64,000 bases of DNA from DSXH01 sp020724325. Its GTDB lineage: Bacteria > Bacteroidota > Ignavibacteria > Ignavibacteriales > Melioribacteraceae. Below the pieces are notes generated by a model. It was not told the origin of the DNA. It saw nothing but the letters and a program-made list of their open reading frames with translations, and ran no database searches. The stretch spans positions 62,001-126,000 of the forward strand of contig JBFLYW010000002.1 of the NCBI GenBank assembly GCA_040756515.1, given 5' to 3'. The position numbers were made by a program, and so were the translations under genes. Positions within the stretch are counted from its first letter, which is position 1; every line of letters begins with the position of its first letter. Below, piece after piece: positions 1 through 7,413 of the stretch.

Positions 1-1
1 A

Positions 2-985
2 GCCCAGTATACAACTGCAATCCAGGTGGTAAAGAAAAGAGATCTCAATCAAGTCATTGCATCTGTAGAGAATGAAGCAGCAATTGCAGGTGAAGAATTC
101 TTCTACAACTATCCACAAGGTGGAAATAGAGTTGAGGGAATTGCAATAGGTGGTGCACTGATCATTGCCCGGGTGTTTGGTAATTGCGCAATAAATACCA
201 GACCGATTGAGTATGCAGACAAGTACATAGTTCATGCAGATTTCGTTGACTTTGAGACCGGTTTCAATCTTACAAGATCCTATATGGGAAAGAAGAAAAC
301 TCTTAAGAACAAATCCGGAAAAGCGATATATGAACCAGAACGCAATGATGAAATCGTTTATCAGATCATCACTTCCAAAGCAATTCGGAATGTCGTTTCC
401 AATGGTGTCCCTAAATATCTTATAACTAAAGGGATCGCCGCTGCAAAATCTAATATCCGGAAAAAACTCGAGCAAATGGGAAAAGAAAAAGCGGTCACAA
501 TTATTCTAAAACGAGCCGAGGAAGCCAAAATTCCAGTTGATAGAGTAGAAGAAAACTTTGGGAAAAAGGAATCATGGGATATTGATAAGATGATAATGGT
601 GATCGGTGCAATTAGAATGGTTGAGGAAGGATATGGAACCATTAACGATGCATTCCCGAAAGGTGGATTACCTGAAACAGAGGAACCGGAAGATCAGAAG
701 AATGAACAATCTCCCGAACAATCGAAAGTAGAAAGTAAAACCCCAGAAGTTCAATCAGTACAAACAGATGAAAAGAAGAAGTCCGAACCAATTACTCTAA
801 CGCCTGAGGATTGGGAAAGTCCCATTAAAGTTATTGCAAAGATCGAATCGATATCTGATCCAAAAGAGCTGAGTTCTTTTAAGAAGGAGAATAAAAACAA
901 ACTACAGGCATTCACCGGAAAAGATCATGAAGCAATTCAAGCTGCATTAACAACACAAGAACAAAAAATAAAGAACGGTCATTGA
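2..985 (+). CDS. Early phage protein of the replication/recombination module (5' end outside window)
   Basis: The reading frame is open to the left edge, so the true start lies upstream; a GTG at 26 is the first start-like codon but homologous-looking sequence precedes it. About 220 N-terminal residues form a conserved-looking domain with a [YF]P.GG segment (YNYPQGGNRVEG) and an 'RN.V..GVPKYL' helix; these resemble a widespread uncharacterised phage family that sits beside replication or recombination genes. The C-terminal third is charged, Pro/Glu/Lys-rich and probably disordered. It is followed by the DUF1376-type replication gene, which fits an early role. Family placement rests on remembered motif similarity only; biochemical function is unknown. 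Confidence 0.6.
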   Translation, partial: AQYTTAIQVVKKRDLNQVIASVENEAAIAGEEFFYNYPQGGNRVEGIAIGGALIIARVFGNCAINTRPIEYADKYIVHADFVDFETGFNLTRSYMGKKKTLKNKSGKAIYEPERNDEIVYQIITSKAIRNVVSNGVPKYLITKGIAAAKSNIRKKLEQMGKEKAVTIILKRAEEAKIPVDRVEENFGKKESWDIDKMIMVIGAIRMVEEGYGTINDAFPKGGLPETEEPEDQKNEQSPEQSKVESKTPEVQSVQTDEKKKSEPITLTPEDWESPIKVIAKIESISDPKELSSFKKENKNKLQAFTGKDHEAIQAALTTQEQKIKNGH

Positions 986-1054
986 CCGTAGTTACCCCTA
1001 ACCGGTGAAAGCTTTCCAAAGCAAGTAGCCGGTTTATTAAATACCGAGGAATTA

Positions 1055-2089
1055 ATGACGAAGAAAAGAAATTACGAATATACAAACGAAGAGCTCGCGG
1101 ACATTGCAATTGCATATCCTGATTTTAAATGTCCTCAATTCCCGCTTTACGTGAATGACATACTCGGTTCAACAAGAGTTATGATGCTTAGTGATATTGA
1201 ATTCAGGGCATACTTTAATTTACTATTTACAGAGTGGGGTGAAAAGGACTGTGGATTACCTACGACCGTAGAGTCTTTGGTAAGACTTTCGAGAGCTGGT
1301 GGTAACATTTCGGAAGAGAATATCAATAACATCAAAAAATTTTTCTTTGAGTACAAAGGACGTTTATTCAACCGAAGATTATTGGAAGAACGAGTAAAAC
1401 AGATTAAAAAGAGGGAAATCAATAGAGACAATGTCAATAAACGTTACGAACAACCTACGACCGTAGAATCTTTGGTAGATAAAAATAGAGAAAACGAGCT
1501 ACCAAAAGGATCTGTTCGTAGGGGTTTCTCTGATAATGATATAGATAATGATAATGATATTAATTCTTTAAAGGAAGGGATTATAAGGGAAATCACTCTT
1601 GAACCTTTGGATGAAAGAAAATCTCAATTTGGCGGACCAACCTTTGGTGCGGTAAAAGAATTCTTCATACAGAATAATCGATCGGTAGATGAGGCAGTAA
1701 TCTTTTGGAATGAGTATGAGCAGAAGAAATGGTATGTAAGTAATCGGGAAGGAGAACCAACCCGCAAAATGAAAACTACTCGAGATTGGATGTTGAAAGC
1801 TGAGCAATGGATTAAGAAAGCGAGGATCCTAGAAATTGATAAAAGTAAAAACAAATCCGAATTCCAACAAAGGATAGAAAACAGTACATACAAACCCGCA
1901 TATCAAACACCAAAAAACACCAAGTGTGAATGCGGATGTGGAAAATCGGGAACAATGCGAATAGATAAATATTTAGTTGCTTCGCGAAAATGTTATGAAA
2001 AATTAAAAGCTGATGAATCAGCTGGTTTCCAAATTCTTGGAAGTGTAATCAAATCATTAAATAATAAAAATGAAGAGGTGCAAACATGA
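1055..2089 (+). CDS. Phage replication protein, DUF1376/YdaU-like N-terminus
   Basis: 344 aa. Residues about 28-75 carry the DUF1376-type pattern: a 'FPLYVNDIL' start, then 'LSDIEFRAYFNLLFTEWG', then an acidic/proline loop. This domain is typical of phage replication-initiation or helicase-loader genes. The middle is low complexity (Asn/Asp-rich near residues 160-172). The C-terminus has a Cys-rich CECGCGK motif that may bind zinc. A GAGG ribosome site precedes the ATG. Its stop overlaps the next ATG by 4 bases. The gene contains two 25-base direct repeats and an AT-rich tract (see repeat entry), as in phages whose origin lies within the initiator gene. Role as initiator is family-based inference. 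Confidence 0.7.
   Translation: MTKKRNYEYTNEELADIAIAYPDFKCPQFPLYVNDILGSTRVMMLSDIEFRAYFNLLFTEWGEKDCGLPTTVESLVRLSRAGGNISEENINNIKKFFFEYKGRLFNRRLLEERVKQIKKREINRDNVNKRYEQPTTVESLVDKNRENELPKGSVRRGFSDNDIDNDNDINSLKEGIIREITLEPLDERKSQFGGPTFGAVKEFFIQNNRSVDEAVIFWNEYEQKKWYVSNREGEPTRKMKTTRDWMLKAEQWIKKARILEIDKSKNKSEFQQRIENSTYKPAYQTPKNTKCECGCGKSGTMRIDKYLVASRKCYEKLKADESAGFQILGSVIKSLNNKNEEVQT
1258..1477 (+). repeat. Two 25-bp iteron-like direct repeats inside the replication gene
   Basis: Copies at 1258-1282 and 1453-1477 differ at one base in 25. Each contains the partly palindromic core CTACGACCGTAG (5-base arms CTACG/CGTAG around AC). Both encode PTTVESLV, so protein-level duplication is an alternative explanation. 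A strongly AT-rich, GATAAT-repeating stretch follows at about 1531-1572. The layout (repeats then AT-rich tract inside the initiator gene) resembles lambda-type origins. Confidence 0.5.
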
Positions 2090-2817
2090 CACTACAAACA
2101 GAGTTAAAACTTTATCTACCCATTCCGCTAACGGAAAAACAGAAAGCTGAACTTGGCGAAAGAATGAGTAAGGTAGAATTACAAATCAACAGTCTTGAAA
2201 CTCAAAAGAAAAACACTGCAGCTGCATTTGCAGATGAGATAAAAGAGCTTGAATCAGAGCTATACGGATTGGCAAAGAAATTTGAAAACAATACTGACCA
2301 GGTAGAAGTTGATTGTCGAGTCGAGTTCAACACTCCTGAACCTGGAAAGAAAACTATAATACGATTGGATACAAATTCGATTGCCCGGGTTGAGGATATG
2401 AGTGAATATGAAATCAAAGCGATCGAACAGCCGGATTTATTTGATCAACAGAATGAAAATTATGCACTCAACATCCATTCCCACTATGGAATTGAAGTTG
2501 ATCGATTTTATAATCCAGAAGAATTATACGAAAATGTTTTCATAGTGAACCAACTTTCTGATCTATCCGATCATGGTATTGATCCTGAGGGGATACTTGG
2601 TGCTGATGCATTAATCGGTTGTCTGGCATTAAAACTCAACAAGGACCAAGTCGATTCTTTTCCCGAAGATATTAAAGACTGCTTCATAGCTGAGGGAGAA
2701 ACAGAAAACGATCCCGCTTGGTATTTCTTTGAGAGTATAAATCCTGATGAAGAAACTGAGGAAGATAATTCTGGTTACCAAGTCCTGGAGAATAATGAGG
2801 TTTCAAATGAATCATGA
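2086..2817 (+). CDS. Hypothetical phage protein with N-terminal coiled coil
   Basis: 243 aa, not recognised. Residues 15-75 are rich in Glu/Lys/Gln with heptad-like spacing and probably form a coiled coil. The remainder is acidic with no catalytic motif that I can see, and the last 25 residues are strongly acidic (Glu/Asp/Asn). The start overlaps the stop of the replication gene (ATGACAC region), which implies translational coupling, and its own stop overlaps the next start. It belongs to the early replication operon by position. Confidence 0.6.
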   Translation: MTLQTELKLYLPIPLTEKQKAELGERMSKVELQINSLETQKKNTAAAFADEIKELESELYGLAKKFENNTDQVEVDCRVEFNTPEPGKKTIIRLDTNSIARVEDMSEYEIKAIEQPDLFDQQNENYALNIHSHYGIEVDRFYNPEELYENVFIVNQLSDLSDHGIDPEGILGADALIGCLALKLNKDQVDSFPEDIKDCFIAEGETENDPAWYFFESINPDEETEEDNSGYQVLENNEVSNES

Positions 2818-3139
2818 ATCATTATTTATTGAAAACAACCAGGACACTATTGAAACATGGGCTTATATCGAAATAATGGGGCATTGTAGAATAGCAGGAA
2901 GAGTATCTGAGAGGAAAGTAGGTATGCAAGTTATGCTACAAGTTGATGTTCCAAAACCGGATGATGGCTTTTCTCATACCGAAATATTTTCTCCTTCAGC
3001 AATATTCTCAATAAAGCCAACCACCGAAAATTGGTGCAGACGTTTTATAAAAACCAGGGTTCACTATGAAGTGCTTCCGTATATACCTGAATCAAGACAG
3101 TTGCAACCTCACGATCAAGAAGATGAGGAATTATTGTAA
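2807..3139 (+). CDS. Hypothetical small phage protein, early operon
   Basis: 110 aa from the ATG at 2807, chosen because a GAGG at 2796-2799 lies just upstream. A longer reading from 2747 lacks a ribosome site and would overlap the previous gene more. The protein begins MNHESLFIENNQDTIETWAY, and the central 'YIEIMGHCRIAGRVSERKVG' segment looks like the beta-rich start of a small fold. No known family is recognised. Its stop overlaps the following ATG (TAATG). Confidence 0.55.
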   Translation: MNHESLFIENNQDTIETWAYIEIMGHCRIAGRVSERKVGMQVMLQVDVPKPDDGFSHTEIFSPSAIFSIKPTTENWCRRFIKTRVHYEVLPYIPESRQLQPHDQEDEELL

Positions 3140-3441
3140 TGGGCCTTAAAAGAATATCTGATTGCCGTTTTGCAAGTGATAAGGATCTGGCGCAAAGAAC
3201 GGCTCGCGAACAGTTGAAGTTCATCCTGGCCAATCAAGAAAAACTATTGAGAGCAAAAAACGGGAAGAAGTATTTAACGGTTGCAATTTCATTTGATCAA
3301 ATGAGAGACAACCTAACACCAAATCAACTCTCTTATGTTGATAGTATTTATGAAAAGACAATGGGAGCTGCAGGATTTGAGTCTTTCAAACCAACATATA
3401 AGCCAAATAAAAGAACGTTTTTGAGATATGGAAAACAATGA
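3139..3441 (+). CDS. Hypothetical small phage protein
   Basis: 100 aa, basic, mostly helical in appearance, no recognised family. The start is coupled to the preceding stop through TAATG. It ends at the edge of a GC-rich palindromic region. It appears to be the last regular member of the early operon before the inserted cassette-like block at 3.4-4.4 kb. Confidence 0.55.
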   Translation: MGLKRISDCRFASDKDLAQRTAREQLKFILANQEKLLRAKNGKKYLTVAISFDQMRDNLTPNQLSYVDSIYEKTMGAAGFESFKPTYKPNKRTFLRYGKQ

Positions 3442-3529
3442 AAGCGAAGCATATAACGGTAGCGGCGACTATGCCGTGCCGTATGTTGACGGCGCAACAG
3501 AAAAGTTTAACACAACACAGGAGGTTTAA
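3428..3529 (+). CDS. Possible 33-residue ORF spanning the left palindrome arm
   Basis: An ATG at 3428 overlaps the end of the previous gene by 14 bases and reads 33 codons without a stop to a TAA at 3527-3529, directly abutting the next ATG at 3530. The peptide starts MENNESEAYNGSGDYAVPYV. It covers the left arm of the long inverted repeat, so the open frame could be a by-product of the repeat. There is no clear ribosome site. Real translation is uncertain. Confidence 0.3.
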   Translation: MENNESEAYNGSGDYAVPYVDGATEKFNTTQEV

Positions 3530-3859
3530 ATGAGTAGGGTAGAAAATGGGATTCTGATTTTAGAATCCACTAAGGATGATGAAGGCAAATGTGCCTATTG
3601 TGGTAAGGTCGATGATTTAAGACCTTATGGGAAAAACAATGAACGAATCTGTTTTGAGTGTGGGATGAAAGACGAGGAAACAACTCAAAAAAAAATTGAA
3701 GAACATTTACTTAGTAAAGTTCGTTGCTTTAATCCTATTGAGAATTGATTTTTTCAAATGTTAGTTAACATGACGGCATCGGCATCAGTCGCTTGTTATC
3801 CGTCGCCGTTGGCGATGTTAACCAACAAGACGGAAAGCGACAGTCGCCGCTACCGTTAT
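3453..3859. repeat. Long interrupted inverted repeat flanking a small zinc-ribbon gene
   Basis: ATAACGGTAGCGGCGACT at 3453-3470 is the exact reverse complement of 3842-3859. Immediately inside, 3471-3490 is nearly complementary to 3764-3792: the arms match apart from one substitution and single extra bases on the right arm. The region is clearly more GC-rich than its surroundings. Further nested arms (GTCGCTT with AAGCGAC, CCGTC with GACGG) lie within 3788-3842. Confidence 0.65.
3530..3748 (+). CDS. Small CxxC...CxxC zinc-ribbon protein (cassette-like)
   Basis: 72 aa with an excellent ribosome site (AGGAGG at 3519-3524, partly inside the upstream tiny ORF). Residues about 21-50 contain two knuckles, CAYC and CFEC, about 24 residues apart, as in zinc ribbons or treble clefs. 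The C-terminal helix is Lys/Glu-rich. It could bind nucleic acid or act as an adaptor, but no specific family is recognised. It is enclosed by the long inverted repeat, unlike its neighbours. Confidence 0.6.
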   Translation: MSRVENGILILESTKDDEGKCAYCGKVDDLRPYGKNNERICFECGMKDEETTQKKIEEHLLSKVRCFNPIEN

Positions 3860-3885
3860 CCGTGCGCCAACGGCGCACGGATAAC
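3855..3885. repeat. Perfect 14-bp palindrome, 3-base loop
   Basis: GTTATCCGTGCGCC (3855-3868) and GGCGCACGGATAAC (3872-3885) form a perfect hairpin with loop AAC. There is no T-tract on either side, so it does not look like a rho-independent terminator. It directly precedes an attC-like half site. The arms begin and end with GTTA/TAAC, like recombination core sites. Confidence 0.65.
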
Positions 3886-3907
3886 AACCAGCTGACCCGC
3901 TTTGCGG
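3882..3907 (+). repeat. attC-like half site, copy 1
   Basis: TAACAACCAGCTGACCCGCT plus TTGCGG (26 bases) is repeated exactly at 4373-4398. In this copy only the left half and the loop are kept. The right half (3908-3935) has diverged and lacks the GTTATATGC end seen in the second copy, so this looks like a degraded site. Confidence 0.5.
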
Positions 3908-3958
3908 ACTAATGGCAGATAGATTAATTAACTGACAATAATATATTGAGGTAAAAAT

Positions 3959-4375
3959 ATGGATTTTGGAAATTCACCGAGAGCACAATTAACAGAATCT
4001 TTTATGAAAATATTCAGCGATTCTTTCCCAGAGGAATGTATTGTCGATTTAACTACAGAACAATACAATAAGGTTTATAAAAAAGTTTATGATTTAATTG
4101 GTTATCTAAATCTCAAACATTTTCTTGCTGCCGAAGAAGAAGAATCCGGAGACCAAGCAAATCGGGCTGAAACGCTTGTTAGCCATGTTTGCGGCGGGCA
4201 AGGATTAAAGAAAAAGATACTTAATAAGTTTATTGACCGAATAACTTATTATGAAAAACAAAAATTAACACTACCCCGTTCAGAAAAATTAAAAAGCAGA
4301 ATTAGAGAATTAAAATATATGATGAAAGAAATAGACAATATATTTTTTGAAAATGATAGCCGTAAATCTGGCTAA
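3959..4375 (+). CDS. Hypothetical protein, putative integron-type gene cassette
   Basis: 138 aa; start preceded by a GAGG site. No family recognised. The protein is rich in Lys/Glu, and residues about 90-130 look helical (LKSRIRELKYMMKEIDNIFF). Its stop codon TAA (4373-4375) lies inside the left core of the attC-like site that follows, an arrangement commonly seen in integron gene cassettes. No integron integrase is visible in this window. The gene lies within a phage early operon, so it may be passenger DNA. Confidence 0.6.
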   Translation: MDFGNSPRAQLTESFMKIFSDSFPEECIVDLTTEQYNKVYKKVYDLIGYLNLKHFLAAEEEESGDQANRAETLVSHVCGGQGLKKKILNKFIDRITYYEKQKLTLPRSEKLKSRIRELKYMMKEIDNIFFENDSRKSG

Positions 4376-4419
4376 CAACCAGCTGACCCGCTTTGCGGGT
4401 CCAGCGGTAAGTTATATGC
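4371..4419 (+). repeat. attC-like recombination site (imperfect palindrome)
   Basis: The site runs from GCTAAC (4371-4376) to GTTATATGC (4411-4419). AAC...GTT close the outside, then CC pairs with GG, GCTG with CAGC and ACCCGC with GCGGGT, around a TTT loop and with one extra unpaired C on one strand. Unpaired central spacers, one extrahelical base and CTAACA...GTTATATGC ends match the architecture of integron attC sites such as those of aadA cassettes. The core consensus match is imperfect. Confidence 0.5.
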
Positions 4420-4440
4420 GAGCGGTGAGAGAATTATAAA

Positions 4441-4875
4441 ATGAGCATAGCGATGAACAACCTAAATAAAGAAAAAGTCTGGTTTCATCTTCTAAATTTT
4501 AGTAAAGGAAAAGGGAAGTATCTCAATTCAGCATACTTCCAAAAAAACCTGGTGCGAGATATTGATTTGAAATCCCCAGAAGGAAAAGAGGAACTCAAAA
4601 AAACACAAAGGATACTAGCTGATATTGTAGACGAACTAATCAATGATCTCAAAATCCTTCAGAGCGAATACCGAATAGTCAGTTCAAACGCAGGTTACAA
4701 GATTGCAGCCGATCTTGAGGAGCTGGAGGAAGGTTGGAACTATCTGTATTCAAAAGTCGATGAGGTGTTGAAACGAATTAACTGGCTGAAAGATGGCTAT
4801 AAAATGATGGTTCGTAAAAATCAGAATTCTGATAAAGTTACAGAAGATTTATTTGCTCAAAACATTGAGGTGTAA
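4441..4875 (+). CDS. Phage protein with winged-helix-like C-terminal half, function unknown
   Basis: 144 aa. The segment 'INDLKILQSEYRIVSSNAGY' (residues about 61-80) followed by 'ELEEGWNYLYSKVDEVLKR' resembles a common phage early-gene pattern. In that pattern a winged-helix recognition helix is followed by 'I.s...GY..a...eE' and a long helix. That suggests a DNA-binding or regulatory role, but the match is from memory and weak. It is followed two bases later by a TTG-started nucleotidyltransferase. Confidence 0.5.
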   Translation: MSIAMNNLNKEKVWFHLLNFSKGKGKYLNSAYFQKNLVRDIDLKSPEGKEELKKTQRILADIVDELINDLKILQSEYRIVSSNAGYKIAADLEELEEGWNYLYSKVDEVLKRINWLKDGYKMMVRKNQNSDKVTEDLFAQNIEV

Positions 4876-4876
4876 T

Positions 4877-5416
4877 TTGGAACTAAGTAAAGCAGAGAAA
4901 ATAGCTCAGAAATATGTCGATCTACTTGCTCCATTTTGTAACCGGATTGAGATTGCTGGGAGTGTGCGCCGGAAGAAACCGGAAGTAAAGGATATTGAAA
5001 TTGTAGTTATACCCAAAAAAGAGATTGTCTTAGAAAATGCAGAGGATTTTTTTGCTGAAAGCAAACACATCAAACAAGTTCATCCTGGTTTCATTGAGGA
5101 GGTTAATAAACTTGAGAAAGTAAAAGGCGAACCGACCGGTAAATATACTCAGCGGTTACTTCCAGAAGGAATTAATCTCGATCTGTTTATCGCAAACGAG
5201 GACAACTGGGGATATATCCTTGCAATCCGTATTGGACCGGACGGCTACAGTAAATATTTAGCTGACATCTGGGTCAGGCAGGGTTACAAGGGTGTTGATG
5301 GAATGCTCACAAAGAATGGTGTGCCTATTTCGATACCTGAGGAGAAAGATTTATTCTGGCTTCTTGGTTTGGAATATGTTGAACCGGAATATAGACTAAA
5401 CTTAAGGCAAAACTGA
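4877..5416 (+). CDS. Pol X-type nucleotidyltransferase (DNA polymerase beta palm domain)
   Basis: 179 aa from a TTG at 4877, chosen because GAGG at 4867-4870 is correctly spaced and the TTG follows the previous stop by one base. It has the nucleotidyltransferase signature IAGSVRR...KDIEIVV, in which the acidic pair binds metal, and a third acidic strand INLDLFIA. It corresponds to the palm/fingers part of family X polymerases, without the N-terminal lyase or a PHP domain. Similar stand-alone proteins occur in phage replication modules. A gap-filling or terminal-transfer role is inference. Confidence 0.8.
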   Translation: MELSKAEKIAQKYVDLLAPFCNRIEIAGSVRRKKPEVKDIEIVVIPKKEIVLENAEDFFAESKHIKQVHPGFIEEVNKLEKVKGEPTGKYTQRLLPEGINLDLFIANEDNWGYILAIRIGPDGYSKYLADIWVRQGYKGVDGMLTKNGVPISIPEEKDLFWLLGLEYVEPEYRLNLRQN

Positions 5417-5688
5417 TGTGGAAACCTGCACTGAATGTTAAATCGGGTGATCGTTTTGGAAGATTAACGGTAATAACGGAAACCAGTCGTCAGAAGTACT
5501 TAAGCGGTCAGACTCAGCGATTTTTTGTGTGCAGATGCGAATGTGGAAAAATAACAAAGGTTCGGCTTATGCATTTAACAACCGGAAGGACAAAGAGTTG
5601 TGGTTGTCTCAAGAAAGAATTTCACAAAGAAGTAAGACGATTTTGGAGAGTATTTAGAAAGCAACAAAGAATTAAAGTTGATGGATAA
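5416..5688 (+). CDS. Phage zinc-ribbon protein (CxC...SCGC type)
   Basis: 90 aa. It begins with a 'GDRFGRLTVI' strand and has CRCECGK at about residues 39-45 followed by 'TGRTKSCGCL' at about 56-65. This is the recurrent phage/HNH-associated zinc-binding domain with 'G..fGrLtV' and 'kSCGCl'. Here it is not fused to an HNH or AP2 domain and ends in a basic helix. DNA binding is likely. The start overlaps the previous stop (TGATG). Confidence 0.7.
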   Translation: MWKPALNVKSGDRFGRLTVITETSRQKYLSGQTQRFFVCRCECGKITKVRLMHLTTGRTKSCGCLKKEFHKEVRRFWRVFRKQQRIKVDG

Positions 5689-6013
5689 AAATCAGGAAAA
5701 TAGAATTGCTACAGCATTAAGGACTGCTGGTTACAGTTTCGAGAGGGAATATCGGTTTCATCCTGTACGCAAATGGAGATTCGATTTTGCTTTACCCAAT
5801 CAAAAGGTAGCGATCGAGTTCGAGGGTGGAATATTTATTCCGGGAACCGGACATAATCGTGGAATCCATTATCACCAGAATTGTGAGAAGTACAATGAAG
5901 CACTTTTACTGGGATGGAAAGTATTGAGATATACACCAAAACATTTAACGGTCAAAAATGGCGAGTATAAAATAATTGAGGATCTACAAAAAATATTTTC
6001 ATCACTTAATTAG
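5681..6013 (+). CDS. Small PD-(D/E)XK nuclease-like protein
   Basis: 110 aa from ATG 5681 (a TTG at 5678 is an alternative). The core 'WRFDFALPNQKVAIEFEGG' has the Asp and Glu-x-Glu spacing of PD-(D/E)XK nucleases, then an HNRG..YHQNCEKYN helix and the strand 'GWKVLRYTP'. This is the Vsr/DUF559-like phage type. It may act in recombination, Holliday-junction or restriction-like cleavage; the exact substrate cannot be told from sequence. It overlaps the zinc-ribbon gene by 8 bases. Confidence 0.75.
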   Translation: MDKNQENRIATALRTAGYSFEREYRFHPVRKWRFDFALPNQKVAIEFEGGIFIPGTGHNRGIHYHQNCEKYNEALLLGWKVLRYTPKHLTVKNGEYKIIEDLQKIFSSLN

Positions 6014-6021
6014 AGGGATTA

Positions 6022-6486
6022 ATGAACTTAAAAAATTACACAAGCACTGTCCCGGTTGAAAGATCGATTATGTCAATCGAGAAACTACTTATTGATGCAG
6101 GTGCAATTAATATCAATAAAGCCGTGGATCCGGTTTCACGGGAAGTTAGTGGAATTGTATTCCAGATTAATGTGGAGAATAAACCGATTGTTTTCAAGCT
6201 ACCTTCGAAAGCTGAACAATGCTTCAAAATGATGTGGAAAAATGTATCTCCAAGATCAGCCCATCGGGAAAGTGTAAAAGAAAACACGATGAATCAAGCT
6301 AAAAGAACAGCCTGGAAACTTCTTTATGATTGGGTTTCAATACAAGTAAGCATGATTCAGATACAGCAAGTTGAATTAATGGAAGTCTTTTTGCCTTACT
6401 GCTATGATGTCAGAAATGATCAAACTTTCTTTGAAAAGATGAAAGGGAACGGATTTTTACAGCTCACCGAAGGAAAAAGTAAATAA
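6022..6486 (+). CDS. Conserved phage protein of unknown function
   Basis: 154 aa. The order 'V..ERSIMSIEKLLIDAGA', 'GIVFQINVENKPIVFKLP' and a helix containing 'AKRTAWKLLYDWVSIQ' matches a frequent but uncharacterised siphophage protein family found with replication genes. No catalytic residues stand out. It is preceded by AGAGGG and followed by a strong hairpin at 6515-6541, suggesting the end of the early transcript. Confidence 0.65.
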   Translation: MNLKNYTSTVPVERSIMSIEKLLIDAGAININKAVDPVSREVSGIVFQINVENKPIVFKLPSKAEQCFKMMWKNVSPRSAHRESVKENTMNQAKRTAWKLLYDWVSIQVSMIQIQQVELMEVFLPYCYDVRNDQTFFEKMKGNGFLQLTEGKSK

Positions 6487-6514
6487 ACTTATTGTCGTGG
6501 AGTGTCGCTAAACA

Positions 6515-6541
6515 GAGCGTCCTAAACTTTTTAGGATGCTC
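6515..6541. terminator. 12-bp hairpin after the early operon
   Basis: GAGCGTCCTAAA and TTTAGGATGCTC pair over 12 bp (one G-U) with a 3-base loop CTT. No T-run follows on the plus strand, so it may be factor-dependent or have a processing role. The core TCCTAAACTTTTTAGGA recurs at 14942-14958, next to the membrane moron. Confidence 0.45.
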
Positions 6542-6577
6542 TATCTAAATCGAATATTTATAATTCTTTGTGAAATC

Positions 6578-6790
6578 ATGGGCGAATTATTAGAAGATTT
6601 AATTGATGTGCTTATAAAGCATAAAGCTGTTGACGAAGTATCTCTTAGAAATTTCAGGGTAAGAAAACGGTATAATTATTTAAGAGAGAAAACAGGCCTT
6701 AGCGGAAAAGAAGCAAGAAAACAAATTGCCGATGAATTTAATATGGGTGAAAAAAATGTTGAACATATTCTTTATGGGAAAAGCAAATGA
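6578..6790 (+). CDS. Small HTH-like phage protein
   Basis: 70 aa from ATG 6578, where the soluble domain begins; an upstream in-frame ATG at 6536 would add 14 hydrophobic residues and lies inside the hairpin. Residues about 20-65, with 'RYNYLREKTGLSGKEARKQI', then 'FNMGEKNVEHILYG', read like two helices and a recognition helix of a small DNA-binding domain. It is coupled to the ParB-like gene (4-base overlap) and could regulate or assist that block. Confidence 0.5.
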   Translation: MGELLEDLIDVLIKHKAVDEVSLRNFRVRKRYNYLREKTGLSGKEARKQIADEFNMGEKNVEHILYGKSK

Positions 6791-7413
6791 AACTATCTGA
6801 TCTTAAAGAAGCTCCTTATAATCCTCGAGATATATCAGAAGAAGCATTAAAAGGATTATCTACTTCCATTGGTGAATTCGGTGACCTTTCCGGTATAGTT
6901 TTCAATGAACGGACCGGAAATCTGGTGGCGGGTCATCAAAGAATTAAAGCATTGAAAGAAAAATATGGCGATATCGATATTTCTTTTAGTGAGGATGGGA
7001 AAGTTTCAGTTGTTACTTCTGATGGACATATTTTCCCGGTAAGATTTGTTGACTGGCCAATCGACAAGGAAAAACTTGCAAACATAACAGCTAATAATCC
7101 GAACATTCAAGGTGAGTTTACTCCTGGTCTTCAGTTAGTTATCAGTGATCTTAAAATATCAACTCCTGAATTATTAAAAGGATTGAAAATTGATCAGCTC
7201 GAAATAAAACCATTAGATCATGCAATTAATCTCAATGTAAATTTCCCGGAAGAATTACCGAAAGCAAGTCTTAATGTTACCATAGGCGAATATACTTTCA
7301 AAGTTCCTCGCGAAGTCTATCTTGAATGGATTGAAAAATTAAAAATGGAAGTTGGATTTTCTGATCAAGAAGTAAATAAAGAAATTCAACGGAGACTTCA
7401 ACTTGAATATTGA
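6787..7413 (+). CDS. ParB-fold phage protein
   Basis: 208 aa. The N-terminus has the ParB/sulfiredoxin nuclease-fold hallmarks: 'APYNPRDIS' near residue 8, then 'G.L.GIVFNERTGNLVAGHQR' with the GHQR motif at about residues 49-52, which in this fold belongs to the nucleotide-binding (CTPase-like) site. Phage proteins of this type commonly accompany DNA methyltransferases and terminases. The C-terminal half is unassigned. It overlaps a larger ParB/methyltransferase fusion downstream. Confidence 0.75.
   Translation: MKLSDLKEAPYNPRDISEEALKGLSTSIGEFGDLSGIVFNERTGNLVAGHQRIKALKEKYGDIDISFSEDGKVSVVTSDGHIFPVRFVDWPIDKEKLANITANNPNIQGEFTPGLQLVISDLKISTPELLKGLKIDQLEIKPLDHAINLNVNFPEELPKASLNVTIGEYTFKVPREVYLEWIEKLKMEVGFSDQEVNKEIQRRLQLEY

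Noticed and set aside
3453..3859. Retron ncRNA from the long inverted repeat
   Set aside because: No reverse transcriptase gene nearby.
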